Shown: one piece after another, positions 31,736 through 44,600 of the stretch
How positions within the stretch are numbered: position 1 is the stretch's first letter
Layout of the letters: each line of letters opens with the position of its first letter
Assembly: GCA_032622095.1 (NCBI GenBank)
Contig: CP136064.1
Location: 6,875,512 to 6,939,511, forward strand
Reading direction: 5' to 3'
DNA from: Siphonodentalium dalli
Taxonomy: Eukaryota; Mollusca; Scaphopoda; Gadilida; Siphonodentaliidae
DNA length: 64,000 nt
Notes under the pieces: generated by a model
The model's database searches: none
The model's input: only the letters and a program-made list of their open reading frames with translations
What the model was told of the DNA's origin: nothing
Program-made: the position numbers and the translations under genes

Positions 31736-34113
31736 CACAGGGACAGACACAGTGCACCGCGACAGACTCACAGGGACAGACACAGTGCACCGCGACAGAC
31801 TCACAGGGACAGACACAGTGCACCGCGACAGACTCACAGGGACAGACACAGTGCACCGCGACAGACTCACAGGGACAGACACAGTGCACCGCGACAGACT
31901 CACAGGGACAGACACAGTGCACCGCGACAGACTCACAGGGACAGACACAGTGCACCGCGACAGACTCACAGGGACAGACACAGTGCACCGCGACAGACTC
32001 ATAGGGACAGACACAGTGCACCGCGACAGACTCACACGGACAGACACAGTGCACCGCGACAGACTCACAGGGACAGACACAGTGCACCGCGACAGACTCA
32101 CACTGATAGGGACAGACACAGTGCACCGCGACAGACTCACACGGACAGACACAGTGCACCGCGACAGACTCATAGGGACAGACACAGTGCACCGCGACAG
32201 ACTCACAGGGACAGACACAGTGCACCGCGACAGACTCACAGGGACAGACACAGTGCACCGCGACAGACTCACAGGGACAGACACAGTGCACCGCGACAGA
32301 CTCACAGGGACAGACACATTGCACCGCGACAGACTCACAGGGACAGACACAGTGCACCGCGACAGACTCACAGGGACAGACACAGTGCACCGCGACAGAC
32401 TCACAGGGACAGACACAGTGCACCGCGACAGACTCACAGGGACAGACACAGTGCACCGCGACAGACTCACAGGGACAGACACAGTGCACCGCGACAGACT
32501 CACACTGATAGGGACAGACACAGTGCACCGCGACAGACTCACACTGATAGGGACAGACACAGTGCACCGCGACAGACACACACGGACAGACACAGTGCAC
32601 CGCGGCAGACTCACACTGACAGACACAGTGCACCGCGACCGACTCACACTGATAGGGACAGACACAGTGCACCGCGACAGACTCACACGGACAGACACAG
32701 TGCACCGCGACAGACTCACACTGATAGGGACAGACACAGTGCACCGCGACAGACTCACACGGACAGACACAGTGCACCGCGACAGACTCACACTGATAGG
32801 GACAGACACAGTGCACCGCGACAGACTCACACTGATAGGGACAGACACAGTGCACCGCGACAGACTCACACTGATAGGGACAGACACAGTGCACCGCGAC
32901 AGACTCACACGGACAGCCACAGTGCACCGCGACAGACTCACACTGATAGGGACAGACACAGTGCACCGCGACAGACTCACACGGACAGACACAGTGCACC
33001 GCGACAGACTCACACTGATAGGGACAGACACAGTGCACCGCGACAGACTCACACTGATAGGGACAGACACAGTGCACCGCGACAGACTCACACTGATAGG
33101 GACAGACACAGTGCACCGCGACAGACTCACACTGATAGGGACAGACACAGTGCACCGCGACAGACAAGGTGCACCGCGACAGACTCACACTGATAGGGAC
33201 AGACACAGTGCACCGCGACAGACTCACACTGATAGGGACAGACACAGTGCACCGCGACAGACTCACACGGACAGACACAGTGCACCGCGACAGACTCACA
33301 GGGACAGACACAGTGCACCGCGACAGACTCACACTGATAGGGACAGACACAGTGCACCGCGACAGACTCACAGGGACAGACACAGTGCACCGCGACAGAC
33401 TCACAGGGACAGACACAGTGCACCGCGACAGACTCACACTGATATGGACAAACACAGTGCACCGCGACAGACTCACAGGGACAGACACAGTGCACCGCGA
33501 CAGACTCACAGGGACAGACACAGTGCACCGCGACAGACTCACACTGATAGGGACAGACACAGTGCACCGCGACAGACTCACAGGGACAGACACAGTGCAC
33601 CGCGACAGACTCACACTGATAGGGACAGACACAGTGCACCGCGACAGACTCACAGGGACAGACACAGTGCACCGCGACAGACTCACAGGGACAGACACAG
33701 TGCACCGCGACAGACTCACACTGATAGGGACAGACACAGTGCACCGCGACAGACTCACAGGGACAGACACAGTGCACCGCGACAGACTCACAGGGACAGA
33801 CACAGTGCACCGCGACAGACTCACACTGATAGGGACAGACACAGTGCACCGCGACAGACTCACAGGGACAGACACAGTGCACCGCGACAGACTCACAGGG
33901 ACAGACACAGTGCACCGCGACAGACTCACACTGATAGGGACAGACACAGTGCACCGCGACAGACTCACAGGGACAGACACAGTGCACCGCGACAGACTCA
34001 CAGGGACAGACACAGTGCACCGCGACAGACTCACACTGATAGGGACAGACACAGTGCACCGCGACAGACTCACAGGGACAGACACAGTGCACCGCGACAG
34101 ACTCACACGGACT
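31712..34113 (+). repeat. 33/39-bp minisatellite, about 70 units
   Basis: The basic unit is 33 bp (starts CACAGGGACAGACACAGTGC); a longer 39-bp unit has CACTGATAGGGACAG instead. Early units are mostly 33 bp. From about 32500 the 39-bp form alternates, and from 33,500 a regular 33-33-39 pattern recurs about every 105 bp. Both lengths are multiples of three, so frames stay open on both strands for hundreds of codons. Units differ very little, implying recent expansion or homogenisation. Confidence 0.95.
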
Positions 34114-34458
34114 CGCATGGACGCTCACGTTGAAAAGAGCATAGCAAAAGAGTTATATAATGTACTGTTGTTGTTGTTGTTGTTGTTGGAACTGCTGCCG
34201 GGACTAGACAGAGTGTGTACTTTTGCCACTTCTCATATCTTCTTAGACTCCCAGAAATCTCAAGCAGTGTCGTGGCTGAGACACTCCATTGGAGAGGAGT
34301 ATTCAACGTGGAATTCACAACTGCAATGTTGTTGTATGAAGTCCTACAGCGGGGAGATAGATCGTCTTAAGACGGGGGTAAAGTGGGAACATTTAAATGG
34401 GGAATTCAGTGTTAATTTTCAAGACAAGATTACTCAATATTTACAAACCGTAGAATAA
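34114..34458 (+). other. Unique tail after the array with an open frame
   Basis: The plus frame leaving the array stays open for about 115 more codons (KSIAKELYNV, a leucine run from a GTT microsatellite at 34167-34190, then FATSHIFLDSQKSQAVSWLR to a TAA at 34456-34458). No family recognised. It could be a chance extension or a coding remnant. Confidence 0.25.
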
Positions 34459-34951
34459 TACGTTATGTCTTGTTGGAATGATTGAACATATATATAATGA
34501 CAAAGCAGAATTTTTATATTTTGTTTTGTTTTGTGACATATAAACAATGATAAACACTGGTGACCTACTTTTTAATAATGTCCAATAATATCCAATCTGG
34601 GATGAAAATCAAAATTCCGCTTCGCGTTGTCACTAGATAAGTCTTCAAACTTTCCAAAATGGTATGATATGGTCTCCTGCGCTTTGTAAGGTTTGATCAA
34701 TCTTTTCTAAAAAATTAACAATGAATTCCCGATTCAAATGTTTCCACTTTACCTCCCTCTTAAAATAATAACCAATTATAGACAACCCATAGGTGGACAA
34801 AATTCAAGCGCAGACCATCTGGTTACATTTATGGTACTACTCGATCTCAGACAAGACATATTTATCAGCGGTCAAACAAGATGACCTTCAGCAATAGGAA
34901 CTTGACATTAGTGCGTTCCGTTCTGGCTTGCGGCGAATGACAAAAAGATAA

Positions 34952-35073
34952 AATTGTCGGTGTGACAAGATATGTTAGTGATCCTCCAGATCTGTCAATG
35001 AAATTACCAGCAGACGACAAATTCTGTGATAGGGACAGACCCAGTGGACCGCGGCAGACACCGCTGGACGCCG
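34952..35073 (+). repeat. Unexpanded paralogue of the array seed
   Basis: AATTGTCGGTGTGACAAGAT through GATAGGGACAGACCCAGTGG and ACCGCGGCAGAC matches the left edge of the 33/39-bp array but contains only one unit, then stops at ACACCGCTGG. Confidence 0.85.
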
Positions 35074-35352
35074 TGAGACGCCCAAACCGACCAACCGCGC
35101 ATCCATCAAATAAAACGTATTAACGGACATCACACGAAAGAAATTAAAACGGCATTTGCCGTCGTCATGGGAACACTATCGTGCATCTAGCTGAGGAAAT
35201 TAAAACAATGTCTGGGGACGCACGTTGATATACAACGACTCATAGGGCCTTCATTCTGGGAAAACAATTAACTACTCGCAGAAACGATTGGTGTCCTTGG
35301 AGAAGTTGTTTAATAGATCTGCTGCCTTACGCGGAAAGGCACGACCAGCTTA

Positions 35353-35795
35353 TTTGTGACCCTGTGCCAATGCATTTTCTTATATATGCGAGTCGACCAT
35401 AGGTCGCCTCGTATATATAAGAGAATGCATTGGCCTAACAATTTTTTACAATTTTAATAATTGTTTCTTGTATTCTTTAACAATTTTATAATTTCACCCA
35501 TACAGAGCCCCAGACAAACATGAGCAGACGACACTCTTCTATATGCTTCTATATATGTGTGGGGCTCCCTGCAGGGTAATGGATGTTTTTTATTTGATGT
35601 CCTAAAAATTGTAAGAAACATTTATTTAAAAAAAATGATAAATTTATTTTAGGCCAATGCCAATATACAAGAGAAGGCCAATGCATTCTCTTATATATGC
35701 GATGCGACCTATGGTCGACTCGCATATATAAGAGAATGCATTGGCACAGGGTAAAAAATTCCCGACTTACGACTGGATTTTATATGGCGGGTCAC
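35353..35795. mobile_element. H-M-H element, left outer arm lost
   Basis: H hairpin 35367-35433, M module about 35490-35577 in reverse orientation (AGAGCCCCAGACAAACATGA to GGGGCTCCCTGCAGGG), partial duplicated H start at 35653, H hairpin 35678-35744. The right outer arm ATGGCGGGTCAC ends at 35795. On the left only TGTGACC directly joins CTGTGCC, so about 40 bp of outer arm is missing. Confidence 0.85.
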
Positions 35796-35851
35796 ATTTG
35801 AGTTCGCATATCTCAGTGATTTCAAGATCCACACTCTCGCTACAATCTCAT

Positions 35852-35890
35852 GTATAGACCATGTATAGACCATGTATAGACCATGTATAG
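35852..35890 (+). repeat. Short tandem repeat CATGTATAGAC
   Basis: Four near copies of CATGTATAGAC in a row. Confidence 0.85.
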
Positions 35891-35924
35891 AAACTTCCGC
35901 TTTTCTTCCCTTTCATTTCTTTAA

Positions 35925-36253
35925 ATGTTTTGTTTACTTTCTACGAATATAATATCACGTTGGTGTAATTTTTTCAGCCATATGCTTGTGACATTCAACA
36001 GGACATGTGTCTCAGTAAAAATTATGTTTACTAAATACTCTCCCGCAGGGGGGAGATTTTTTATTTATTTTTTATCCCCCCCCCCCTCTTTTCCTCTTTT
36101 TCTTTAAATTTGATTGTTTTTTTGTTTGTTTTTGTTTGTTTTGTTTTGTATATAATAATATCACATATTGGTATCATTTGTTCAACCACATGCTTGTGAC
36201 ATTCATGCTATCTGTTTTTGTAAATAATGTTGTATATAATATACTCTCCCCAG
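35925..36253 (+). repeat. Diverged direct duplication of about 205 bp
   Basis: 35925-36060 (TGTTTTGTTTAC, AATATCACGTTGGTGTAATT, CATATGCTTGTGACATTCA, ATACTCTCCCGCAG) recurs at 36130-36255 (AATATCACATATTGGTATCA, CACATGCTTGTGACATTCA, ATACTCTCCCCAG). Both end in an acceptor-like pyrimidine tract plus AG. Confidence 0.7.
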
Positions 36254-36387
36254 ATGGAGGCAATAAAGAAATAACGAAATATTGGGTCTCTACTTTAGCT
36301 ACGCCCGTAGACATTATACTCAACCAGTACAAAACACAAAGCTGGGAACTTTTTGATGTTATGTGTCCCGTGGCCTACAATAAATAA
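36254..36387 (+). CDS. Possible 3' terminal exon, unrecognised product
   Basis: After CTCTCCCCAG the frame reads through GGNKEITKYW, STLATPVDIILNQYK and SWELFDVMCPVAYNK to a TAA at 36385-36387, overlapped by AATAAA at 36379-36384. Acceptor, open frame and signal together fit a last exon, but no upstream exon or family was identified. It would follow the duplicated acceptor region at 35925-36253. Confidence 0.3.
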
Positions 36388-36402
36388 ATGTGCGTGAACC
36401 AA

Positions 36403-36515
36403 AGAACAACCTCATTTATAATTGCCTTTCTCTTCCAGATTATATACGTGATGCAATAAGAACCACCTCATTTATAATCGCCTTTCTCTTCCAGATTATA
36501 TACGTGATGCAATAA
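36403..36515 (+). repeat. 56-bp direct repeat with an acceptor-like tract
   Basis: AGAACAACCTCATTTATAAT at 36403 and AGAACCACCTCATTTATAAT-like at 36459. Each holds GCCTTTCTCTTCCAG followed by ATTATATACGTGATGCAATA. Confidence 0.9.
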
Positions 36516-37640
36516 GAACCAATGCCTGAGATACGTGTGTAAAATAACAGCACATCAACAATATAAGAGAACGACATTGAAACTGTTTTGAAAGCGCTCT
36601 TGGTGAGGCTCCATGCTACATATCATTGAGATTTGATAACCCATATATTAGATACATGCCTGGTTGTACAACAAATATTTAACAAGACGAAAGTGTCAAT
36701 GGCACTGTAGCTCAATTTGGAGGAAAGGGGATGTCATTCATTACAGTCAGTGGAGCAATAATTAATACAGAAAGTTTAAATGTGGAATACAGACAGTTTT
36801 AATGCTTAAAGTATTTAGTGATGCAATTGGTAAAATCTAAGATGGCTGCCAGCAACCATGTTTTTTTATTGAATATCGTTTAAATTTGATAGCTTCCATC
36901 TAAAGATGAAGCTCAACATGCCTATTATGTCCCGTAGTGTTCAGAAGATTCGATAACTTTTATATTCTTAAGTAATTCTCTGTCGATAAGCATAGTATAG
37001 GAGTTGGTGGATCGGTGGTCTAAGTGGGAGTGTCTCTGTATTCCTCGACACGAGTAGTTATTCCATCATATGGTGTATCATGCGTCCAAATAAGGTCTGA
37101 GATACCATGATACCCTTGTCTAGCATGTGTACCATACTATTGTTTACTATATAATAATACTGGTTTGATCCTCCCTCACTTATACAATGGGTGCTACCAG
37201 TCATAACCAATTAAGAATATGATCTTGTTAATTATGCTTCTGTGTTCTTATACTATAACATTTACATTTACCATTACATGTACTGTGCTTATCTATACAA
37301 TTAACCCTACCATTACAATCACTGGGGGAAGGAAGTGTATCCTGGATCCGGGAACACATCTAACAATAACTATTATCTTACTATCGGACATATGACAGGG
37401 ACGTGTATACCATTGAAAACAAAGTGAACGTACTATATTCCTTAGTTATTACAAGGTTACTTAATAATGTACTTCATTGAAAGTGAAGGTTCCTAAGTTT
37501 TTAACGATTTAAGTGACTTGTGAGCGAATTTGCTTTTCGTCGCTTACAATTATGAAATTTCTACCGGGCAATTAATTCAGTGTTTATTGCGACATCGGCT
37601 CACAAAAGTTGCACAAAAAAATGCAATCTCGAGCTGGGAA
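36516..37640. other. No gene recognised; faint tRNA-like stretch
   Basis: Around 37000-37070 GGTGGTCTAAGTGGGAGTGT resembles a polymerase III A box, but no convincing B box follows, so a SINE is only a possibility. Nothing else recognised. Confidence 0.3.
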
Positions 37641-37641
37641 C

Positions 37642-38573
37642 AATTATATATCCCCCTAATGTTAATTATATATCCCCCTAATGTTAATTATATATCCCCC
37701 CAATGTTAATTATATATCCCCCTGATGTTAATTATATATCCCCCTAATGTTAATTATATATCCCCCTAATGTTAATTATATATCCCGACTAATGTTAATT
37801 ATATATCCCCCTAATGTTAATTATATATCCCCCTAATGTTAATTATATATCCCGACTAATGTTAATTATATATCCCCCTAATGTTAATTATATATCCCCA
37901 TAATGTTAATTATATATCCCGCCTAATGTTAATTATATATCCCCCTAATGTTAATTATTTATCCCCTAATGTTAATTATATATCCCGACTAATGTTAATT
38001 ATATATTCCCCTAATGTTAATTATATATCCCCCTAATGTTAATTATATATCCCGACTAATGTTAGTTATATATCCCCTAAAGTTAATTATATATCCCCCT
38101 AATGTTAATTATATATCCCCCTAATGTTAATTATATATCCCCCTAATGTTAATTATATATCCCCCTAATGTTAATTATATATCACCCTAATGTTAATTAT
38201 ATATCCCCCTAATGTTAATTATATATCCCCCTAATGTTAATTATATATCTCACTAATGTTAATTATATATTCCCCCTAATGTTAATTATATATCCCCCTA
38301 ATGTTAATTATATATCCCCCTAATGTTAATTATATATCCCCCTAATGTTAATTATATATCCCCCCTAATGTTAATTATATATCCCCCTAATGTTAATTAT
38401 ATATTCCCCTAATGTTAATTATATATCCCCCTAATGTTAATTATATATCCCCCTAATGTTAATTATATATCCCCCTAAGGTTAATTATATATCCCCCTAA
38501 TGTTAATTATATATCCCCCTAATGTTAATTACATATCCCCCTAATGTTAATTATATATCCCCCTAATGTTAAG
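37642..38573 (+). repeat. 22-bp minisatellite, about 42 copies
   Basis: Unit CCCCCTAATGTTAATTATATAT, read in pieces CCCCCTAATG and TTAATTATATAT. Variants replace CCCCC by CCCGA, CCC or CCCCA. AT-rich with a core TTAATTATATA. Non-coding. Confidence 0.95.
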
Positions 38574-38699
38574 TTGATTATTGGGAAAAATATTAATAAA
38601 GATATATATTCCCTGCATTGTTTGTTCAATGTTCTCAGATTTGTTCTGGTGGAATATGATCTCTACGAAAGTAGCTAGAGAAGAGATTCATGGCATAAT

Positions 38700-41600
38700 C
38701 TACCCTCTCAATGTGAAATGTGTGTCCATACCTTCTCATGGTGCCATTTATATATATACCCTCTCATGGTACCATTTGTGTCGCTACCCTCTCATGTTGT
38801 CACTTGTGTAGCTACCTTCTCGTGGTGTCATTAGTGTAGCTACGATCGCATTGTAACATTTGAGTCGCTACCCTCTCGATGTGGCATTTGTGTCGCTACC
38901 TTCTCATGGTGCCATTTTTTATATCTACCCTCTCATGGTATCATTTGCGTTGCTACCCCCTCATGGCGCCATTTGTGTCGCTACCCTTTCATGGTACCAT
39001 TTGTGTTGCTACCCTCTCACGGTACCATTTGTGTCGCTACCCTCTCATTGTGCCATGTGTGTTGTTACCCTCTCATGGTGCCATTTGTGTCGTTGCCCTC
39101 TGATGGTACAATTTTTGTCGCTACCCTCTCATGGTACCATTTGTGTCGTTGCCCTCTGATGGTACAATTTGTGTCGCTACGCTATCATTGTGCCATTTGT
39201 GTCGCTACCCTCTCATTGTACCATTTGTGTTGTTACCCTCTCGTGGTGCCATTTGTGTCGTTGCCCTCTGATGGTACAATTTGTGTCGCTACCCTCTCAT
39301 GGTGCCATTTGTGTCACAATCCTCTCATTGTAACATTTGTGTTGTTACCCTCTCATGGTGCCATTTGTGTCGTTGCCCTCTGATGGTACAATTTGTGTCG
39401 CTACGCTCTCATGGTGCCATTTGTGTCGCTACCCTCTCATGGTACAATTTGTGTCGCTACGCTCTCATGGTACCATTTGTGTTGTTACCCTCTCGTGGTG
39501 CCATTTGTGTCGTTGCCCTCTCATGGTACAATTTGTGTCGCTAGGCTCTCATGGTGCCATTTGTATCGCTACTCTCTCATAGTGACATTTGTGTCGCTAC
39601 CCTCTCATGGTGACATTTGTGTCGCTACCCTCTCATGGTGACATTTGCGTCGCTACCCTGTCATGGTACCATTTGCGTCGCTACCCACTCATGGTACCAT
39701 TTGTGTCGCTACCCTCTCATGGTGACTTTTGCGTCGCTACCCTCTCATCGCGACATTTGTATCGCTACCCTCTTATGGTACCATTTGTGTATCTACCCTC
39801 TCATGGTATCATTTGTGTCGCTATCCTCTCATGGTATCATTTGTGTCGCTACCTTCTCATGGTGCAATTTGTGTCGCTACCCTCTCATGGTACCATTTGT
39901 GTCGCTACCCTCTCATGGTACCAATTGTGTCGCTACCCTCTCATGGTACCAATTGTGTCGCTACCCTCTCATCGTACCAATTGTGTCGTTACCCTCTCAT
40001 GGTACCATTTGTGTCGCTACCCTCTCATGGTACCAATTGTGTCGCTACCCTCTCATCGTACCAATTGTGTCGCTACCCTCTCATGGTACCATTTGTGTCG
40101 CTACCCTCTTATGTAGCCATTTGTGTCGCTACCTTCTCATGTTACCATTTGGTCCATACCCTCTCATAGTACCATTTGTGTCGCTACCCTCTCATGCTGC
40201 TATTTGCGTCCCTACCCTCTCATGGTGACATTTGTGTCGCTACCCTCTAATGGTGATATTTGTGTCGCTACCTCTCATGGTGACATTTGCGTCGCTACCG
40301 TCTCATGGTGCAATTTGTATCGCTACCCTCTCATGGTGACATTTGTATCGCTACCCTCTCATGGTGCCGTATATGTAGCTACCCTCTCATGCTGCCATTT
40401 ATGTCGCTACCCTCTCATGTTACCATTTGTGTCGCTACCATCTCATGGTGCCATTCGTGTCGCTACCCTCGCATTGTACAATTTGTGTTGTTACCCTCTC
40501 GTGGTGTCATTTGTGTCGTTGCCCTCTGATGGTACAATTTGTGTCGCTACCATCTCATGGTACCATTTGTGTCGTTACCTTCTCATGGTGCAATTTGTGT
40601 CGCTACCCACTCATGGTGCCATTTATGTAGCTACCCTCTCATGGTGATATTTGTGTCGCTACCTCTCATGGTGACATTTGCGTCGCTACCCTCTTATGTA
40701 GCCATTTGTGTCGCTACCTTCTCATGTTACCATTTGTGTCCATACCCTCTCATGGTACAATTTGTGTCGCTACCCTCTCATGCTGCCATTTGCGTCGCTA
40801 CCCTCTCATGGTGACATTTGTGTCGCTACCCTCTCATGGTGATATTTGTGTCGCTACCTCTCATGGTGACATTTGCGTCGCTACCCACTCATGGTGCAAT
40901 TTGTATCGCTACCTTTTCATGCTGCCATTTGTGTCGCTAACCTCTCATGGTGACATTTGTGTCGCTACCCTCTCATGGTGACATTTGTGTCGCTACCCTC
41001 TCATGGTGACATTTGTATCGCTACCCTCTCATGCTGCCATTTGTGTCCTACCCTATCATGCTGCCATTTGTGTCGCTACCCTCTGATGGTGCCGTATATG
41101 TAGCTACCGTCTCATGTTACCATTTGTGTCCCTACCCTCTCATGTTACCATTTGTGTCCCTACCCTCTCATGGTACCATTTGTGTCGCTACCCTCTCATG
41201 GTACCATTTGTGTCGCTATCCTCTCATGGTGTCATTTGTGTCCCTACCATCTCATGGTACCATTTGTGTCGCTACCCTCTCATTGTACAATTTGTGTTGT
41301 TACCCTCTCATGGTGCAATTTGTATCGCTACCCTCTCATGGTACCATTTGTGTCGCTACCCTCTCATGGTACCATTTGTGTCGCTACCCTCTCATGTTAC
41401 CATTTGTGTCCCTATCCTCTCATGGTACCATTTGTGTCGCTACCCTATAATGGTACCATTTGTGTCGCTACCCTCTAATGGTACAATTTGTGTCGCTACC
41501 CTCTCATGTTACCATTTATGTCCCTACCCTATCATGTTACCATTTGTGTCCCTACCCTCTCATGTTAACATTTGTGTCCCTACCCTCTCATGGTACCATT

Positions 41601-44600
41601 TGTGTCGCTACCCTATCACGGTACCATTTGTGTCGCTACCCTCTAATGGTATCATTTGTGTCGCTACCCTCTCATGTTACCATTTGTGTCGCTACCCTAT
41701 AATGGTACCATTTGTGTCCCTACCCTCTAATGGTACCATTTGTGTCGCTACCCTCTCATGGTGCAATTTGTGTCGCTACCCTCTCATGGTACCATTTGTG
41801 TCTCTAACCTCTCATGGTACCATTTGTGTCGCTACCCTCTAATGGTACCATTTGTGTCGCTACCCTCTCATGGTACCATTTGTCTCGCTACCCTCTCATG
41901 TTACCATTTGTGTCCCTACCCTCTCATGGTACCATTTGTGTCGCTACCCTCTCATGGTACCATTTGTGTCGCTACCCTCTAATGGTACCATTTGTGTCGC
42001 TACCCTCTCATGTTACCATTTGTGTCGCTACCCTCTAATTGTACCATTTGTGTCCCTACCCTCTAATGGTACCATTTGTGTCGCTACCCTCTCATGGTGC
42101 AATTTGTGTCGCTACCCTCTCATGGTACCATTTGTGTCGCTACCCTCTCATGGTACCATTTGTGTCGCTACCCTCTCATGGTACCATTTGTGTCGCTACG
42201 CTCTCATATGACCATTTGTGTCCCTACCCTCTCATGTTAACATTTGTGTCCCTACCCTATCATGGTACCATTTGTGTCCCTACCCTCTCATGGTACCATT
42301 TGTGTCGCTACCCTCTCATTGTTCAATTTGTGATGTTACCCTCTCATGGTGCAATTTGTGTCGCTACCCTCTCATGGTACCATTTGTGTCGCTACCCTCT
42401 CATTGTACCATTTGTGTTCCTACCCTCTCATGGTACCATTTGTGTCCCTACTCTCTCATGGTGCCATTTGTGTCGCTACCCTCTCATTGTACAATTCGTG
42501 TTGTTACCCTCTCATGGTGCCATTTGTGTCGTTGCCCTCTGATGGTACAATTTGTGTCGCTACCCTCTCATGGTGTCATTTGTGTCACTACCCTCTCATG
42601 GTACCATTTGTGTCGCTACCCTCTCATGGTATCATTTGCGTTGCTACCCCCTCATGGCGCCATTTGTGTCGCTACCCTTTCATGGTACCATTTGTGTTGC
42701 TACCCTCTCACGGTATTATTTGTGTCGCTACCCTCTCATTGTGCCATGTGTGTTGTTACCCTCTCATGGTGCCATTTGTGTCGTTGCCCTCTGATGGTAC
42801 AATTTTTGTCGCTACCCTCTCATGGTACCATTTGTGTCGTTGCCCTCTGATGGTACAATTTGTGTCGCTACGCTCTCATTGTGTCATTTGTGTCGCTACC
42901 CTCTCATTGTACCATTTGTGTTGTTACCCTCTCGTGGTGCCATTTGTGTCGTTGCCCTCTGATGGTACAATTTGTGTCGCTACCCTCTCATGGTGCCATT
43001 TGTGTCACTATCCTCTCATTGTAACATTTGTGTTGTTACCCTCTCGTGGTGCCATTTGTGTCGTTGCCCTCTGATGGTACAATTTGTGTCGCTACGCTCT
43101 CATGGTGCCATTTGTGTCGCTACCCTCTCATGGTACAATTTGTGTCGCTACGCTCTCATGGTACCATTTGTGTTGTTACCCTCTCGTGGTGCCATTTGTG
43201 TCGTTGCCCTCTCATGGTACAATTTGTGTCGCTACGCTCTCATGGTGCCATTTGTATCGCTACTCTCTCATAGTGACATTTGTGTCGCTACCCTCTCATG
43301 GTGACGTTTGTGTCGCTACCCTCTCATGGTGACATTTGCGTCGCTACCCTTTCATGGTACAATTTGCGTCGCTACCCACTCATGGTACCATTTGTGTCGC
43401 TACCCTCTCATGGTGACTTTTGCGTCGCTACCCTCTCATCGCGACATTTGTATCGCTACCCTCTTATGGTACCATTTGTGTATCTACCCTCTCATGGTAT
43501 CATTTGTGTCGCTATCCTCTCATGGTATCATTTGTGTCGCTACCTTCTCATGGTGCAATTTGTGTCGCTACCCTCTCATGGTACCATTTGTGTCGCTACC
43601 CTCTCATGGTACCAATTGTGTCGCTACCCTCTCATCGTACCAATTGTGTCGCTACCCTCTCATGGTACCATTTGTGTCGCTACCCTCTTATTTAGCCATT
43701 TGTGTCGCTACCTTCTCATGTTACCATTTGGTCCATACCCTCTCATAGTACCATTTGTGTCGCAACCCTCTCATGCTGCCATTTGCGTCCCTACCCTCTC
43801 ATGGTGACATTTGTGTCGCTACCCTCTAATGGTGATATTTGTGTCGCTACCTCTCATGGTGACATTTGCGTCGCTACCGTCTCATGGTGCAATTTGTATC
43901 GCTACCCTCTCATGCTGCCATTTATGTCGCTACCCTCTCATGGTGCCGTATATGTAGCTACCCTCTCATGGTACCATTTATGTCGCTACCCTCTCATGTT
44001 ACCATTTGTGTCGCTACCCTCTCATGCTGCCATTTATGTCGCTACCCTCTCATGTTACCATTTGTGTCGCTACCATCTCATGGTGCCATTCGTGTCGCTA
44101 CCCTCGCATTGTACAATTTGTGTTGTTACCCTCTCGTGGTGTCATTTGTGTCGTTGCCCTCTGATGGTACAATTTGTGTCGCTACCATCTCATGGTACCA
44201 TTTGTGTCGTTACCTTCTCATGGTGCAATTTGTGTCGCTACCCACTCATGGTGCCATTTATGTAGCTACCCTCTCATGGTGATATTTGTGTCGCTACCTC
44301 TCATGGTGACATTTGCGTCGCTACCCTCTTATGTAGCCATTTGTGTCGCTACCTTCTCATGTTACCATTTGTGTCCATACCCTCTCATGGTACAATTTGT
44401 GTCGCTACCCTCTCATGCTGCCATTTGCGTCGCTACCCTCTCATGGTGACATTTGTGTCGCTACCCTCTCATGGTGATATTTGTGTCGCTACCTCTCATG
44501 GTGACATTTGCGTCGCTACCCACTCATGGTGCAATTTGTATCGCTACCTTTTCATGCTGCCATTTGTGTCGCTAACCTCTCATGGTGACATTTGTGTCGC

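Noticed and set aside
31607..34133. Very long open frames on both strands (528, 810, 822, 489 codons)
   Set aside because: They are products of the 33/39-bp tandem repeat: both unit lengths are multiples of three and the unit has no stop in several frames on both strands. No initiation context, splice signal or domain supports translation.
37000..37075. tRNA-derived SINE head (GGTGGTCTAAGTGG)
   Set aside because: An A-box-like string is present but no B box at the right distance, no tRNA fold and no tail.
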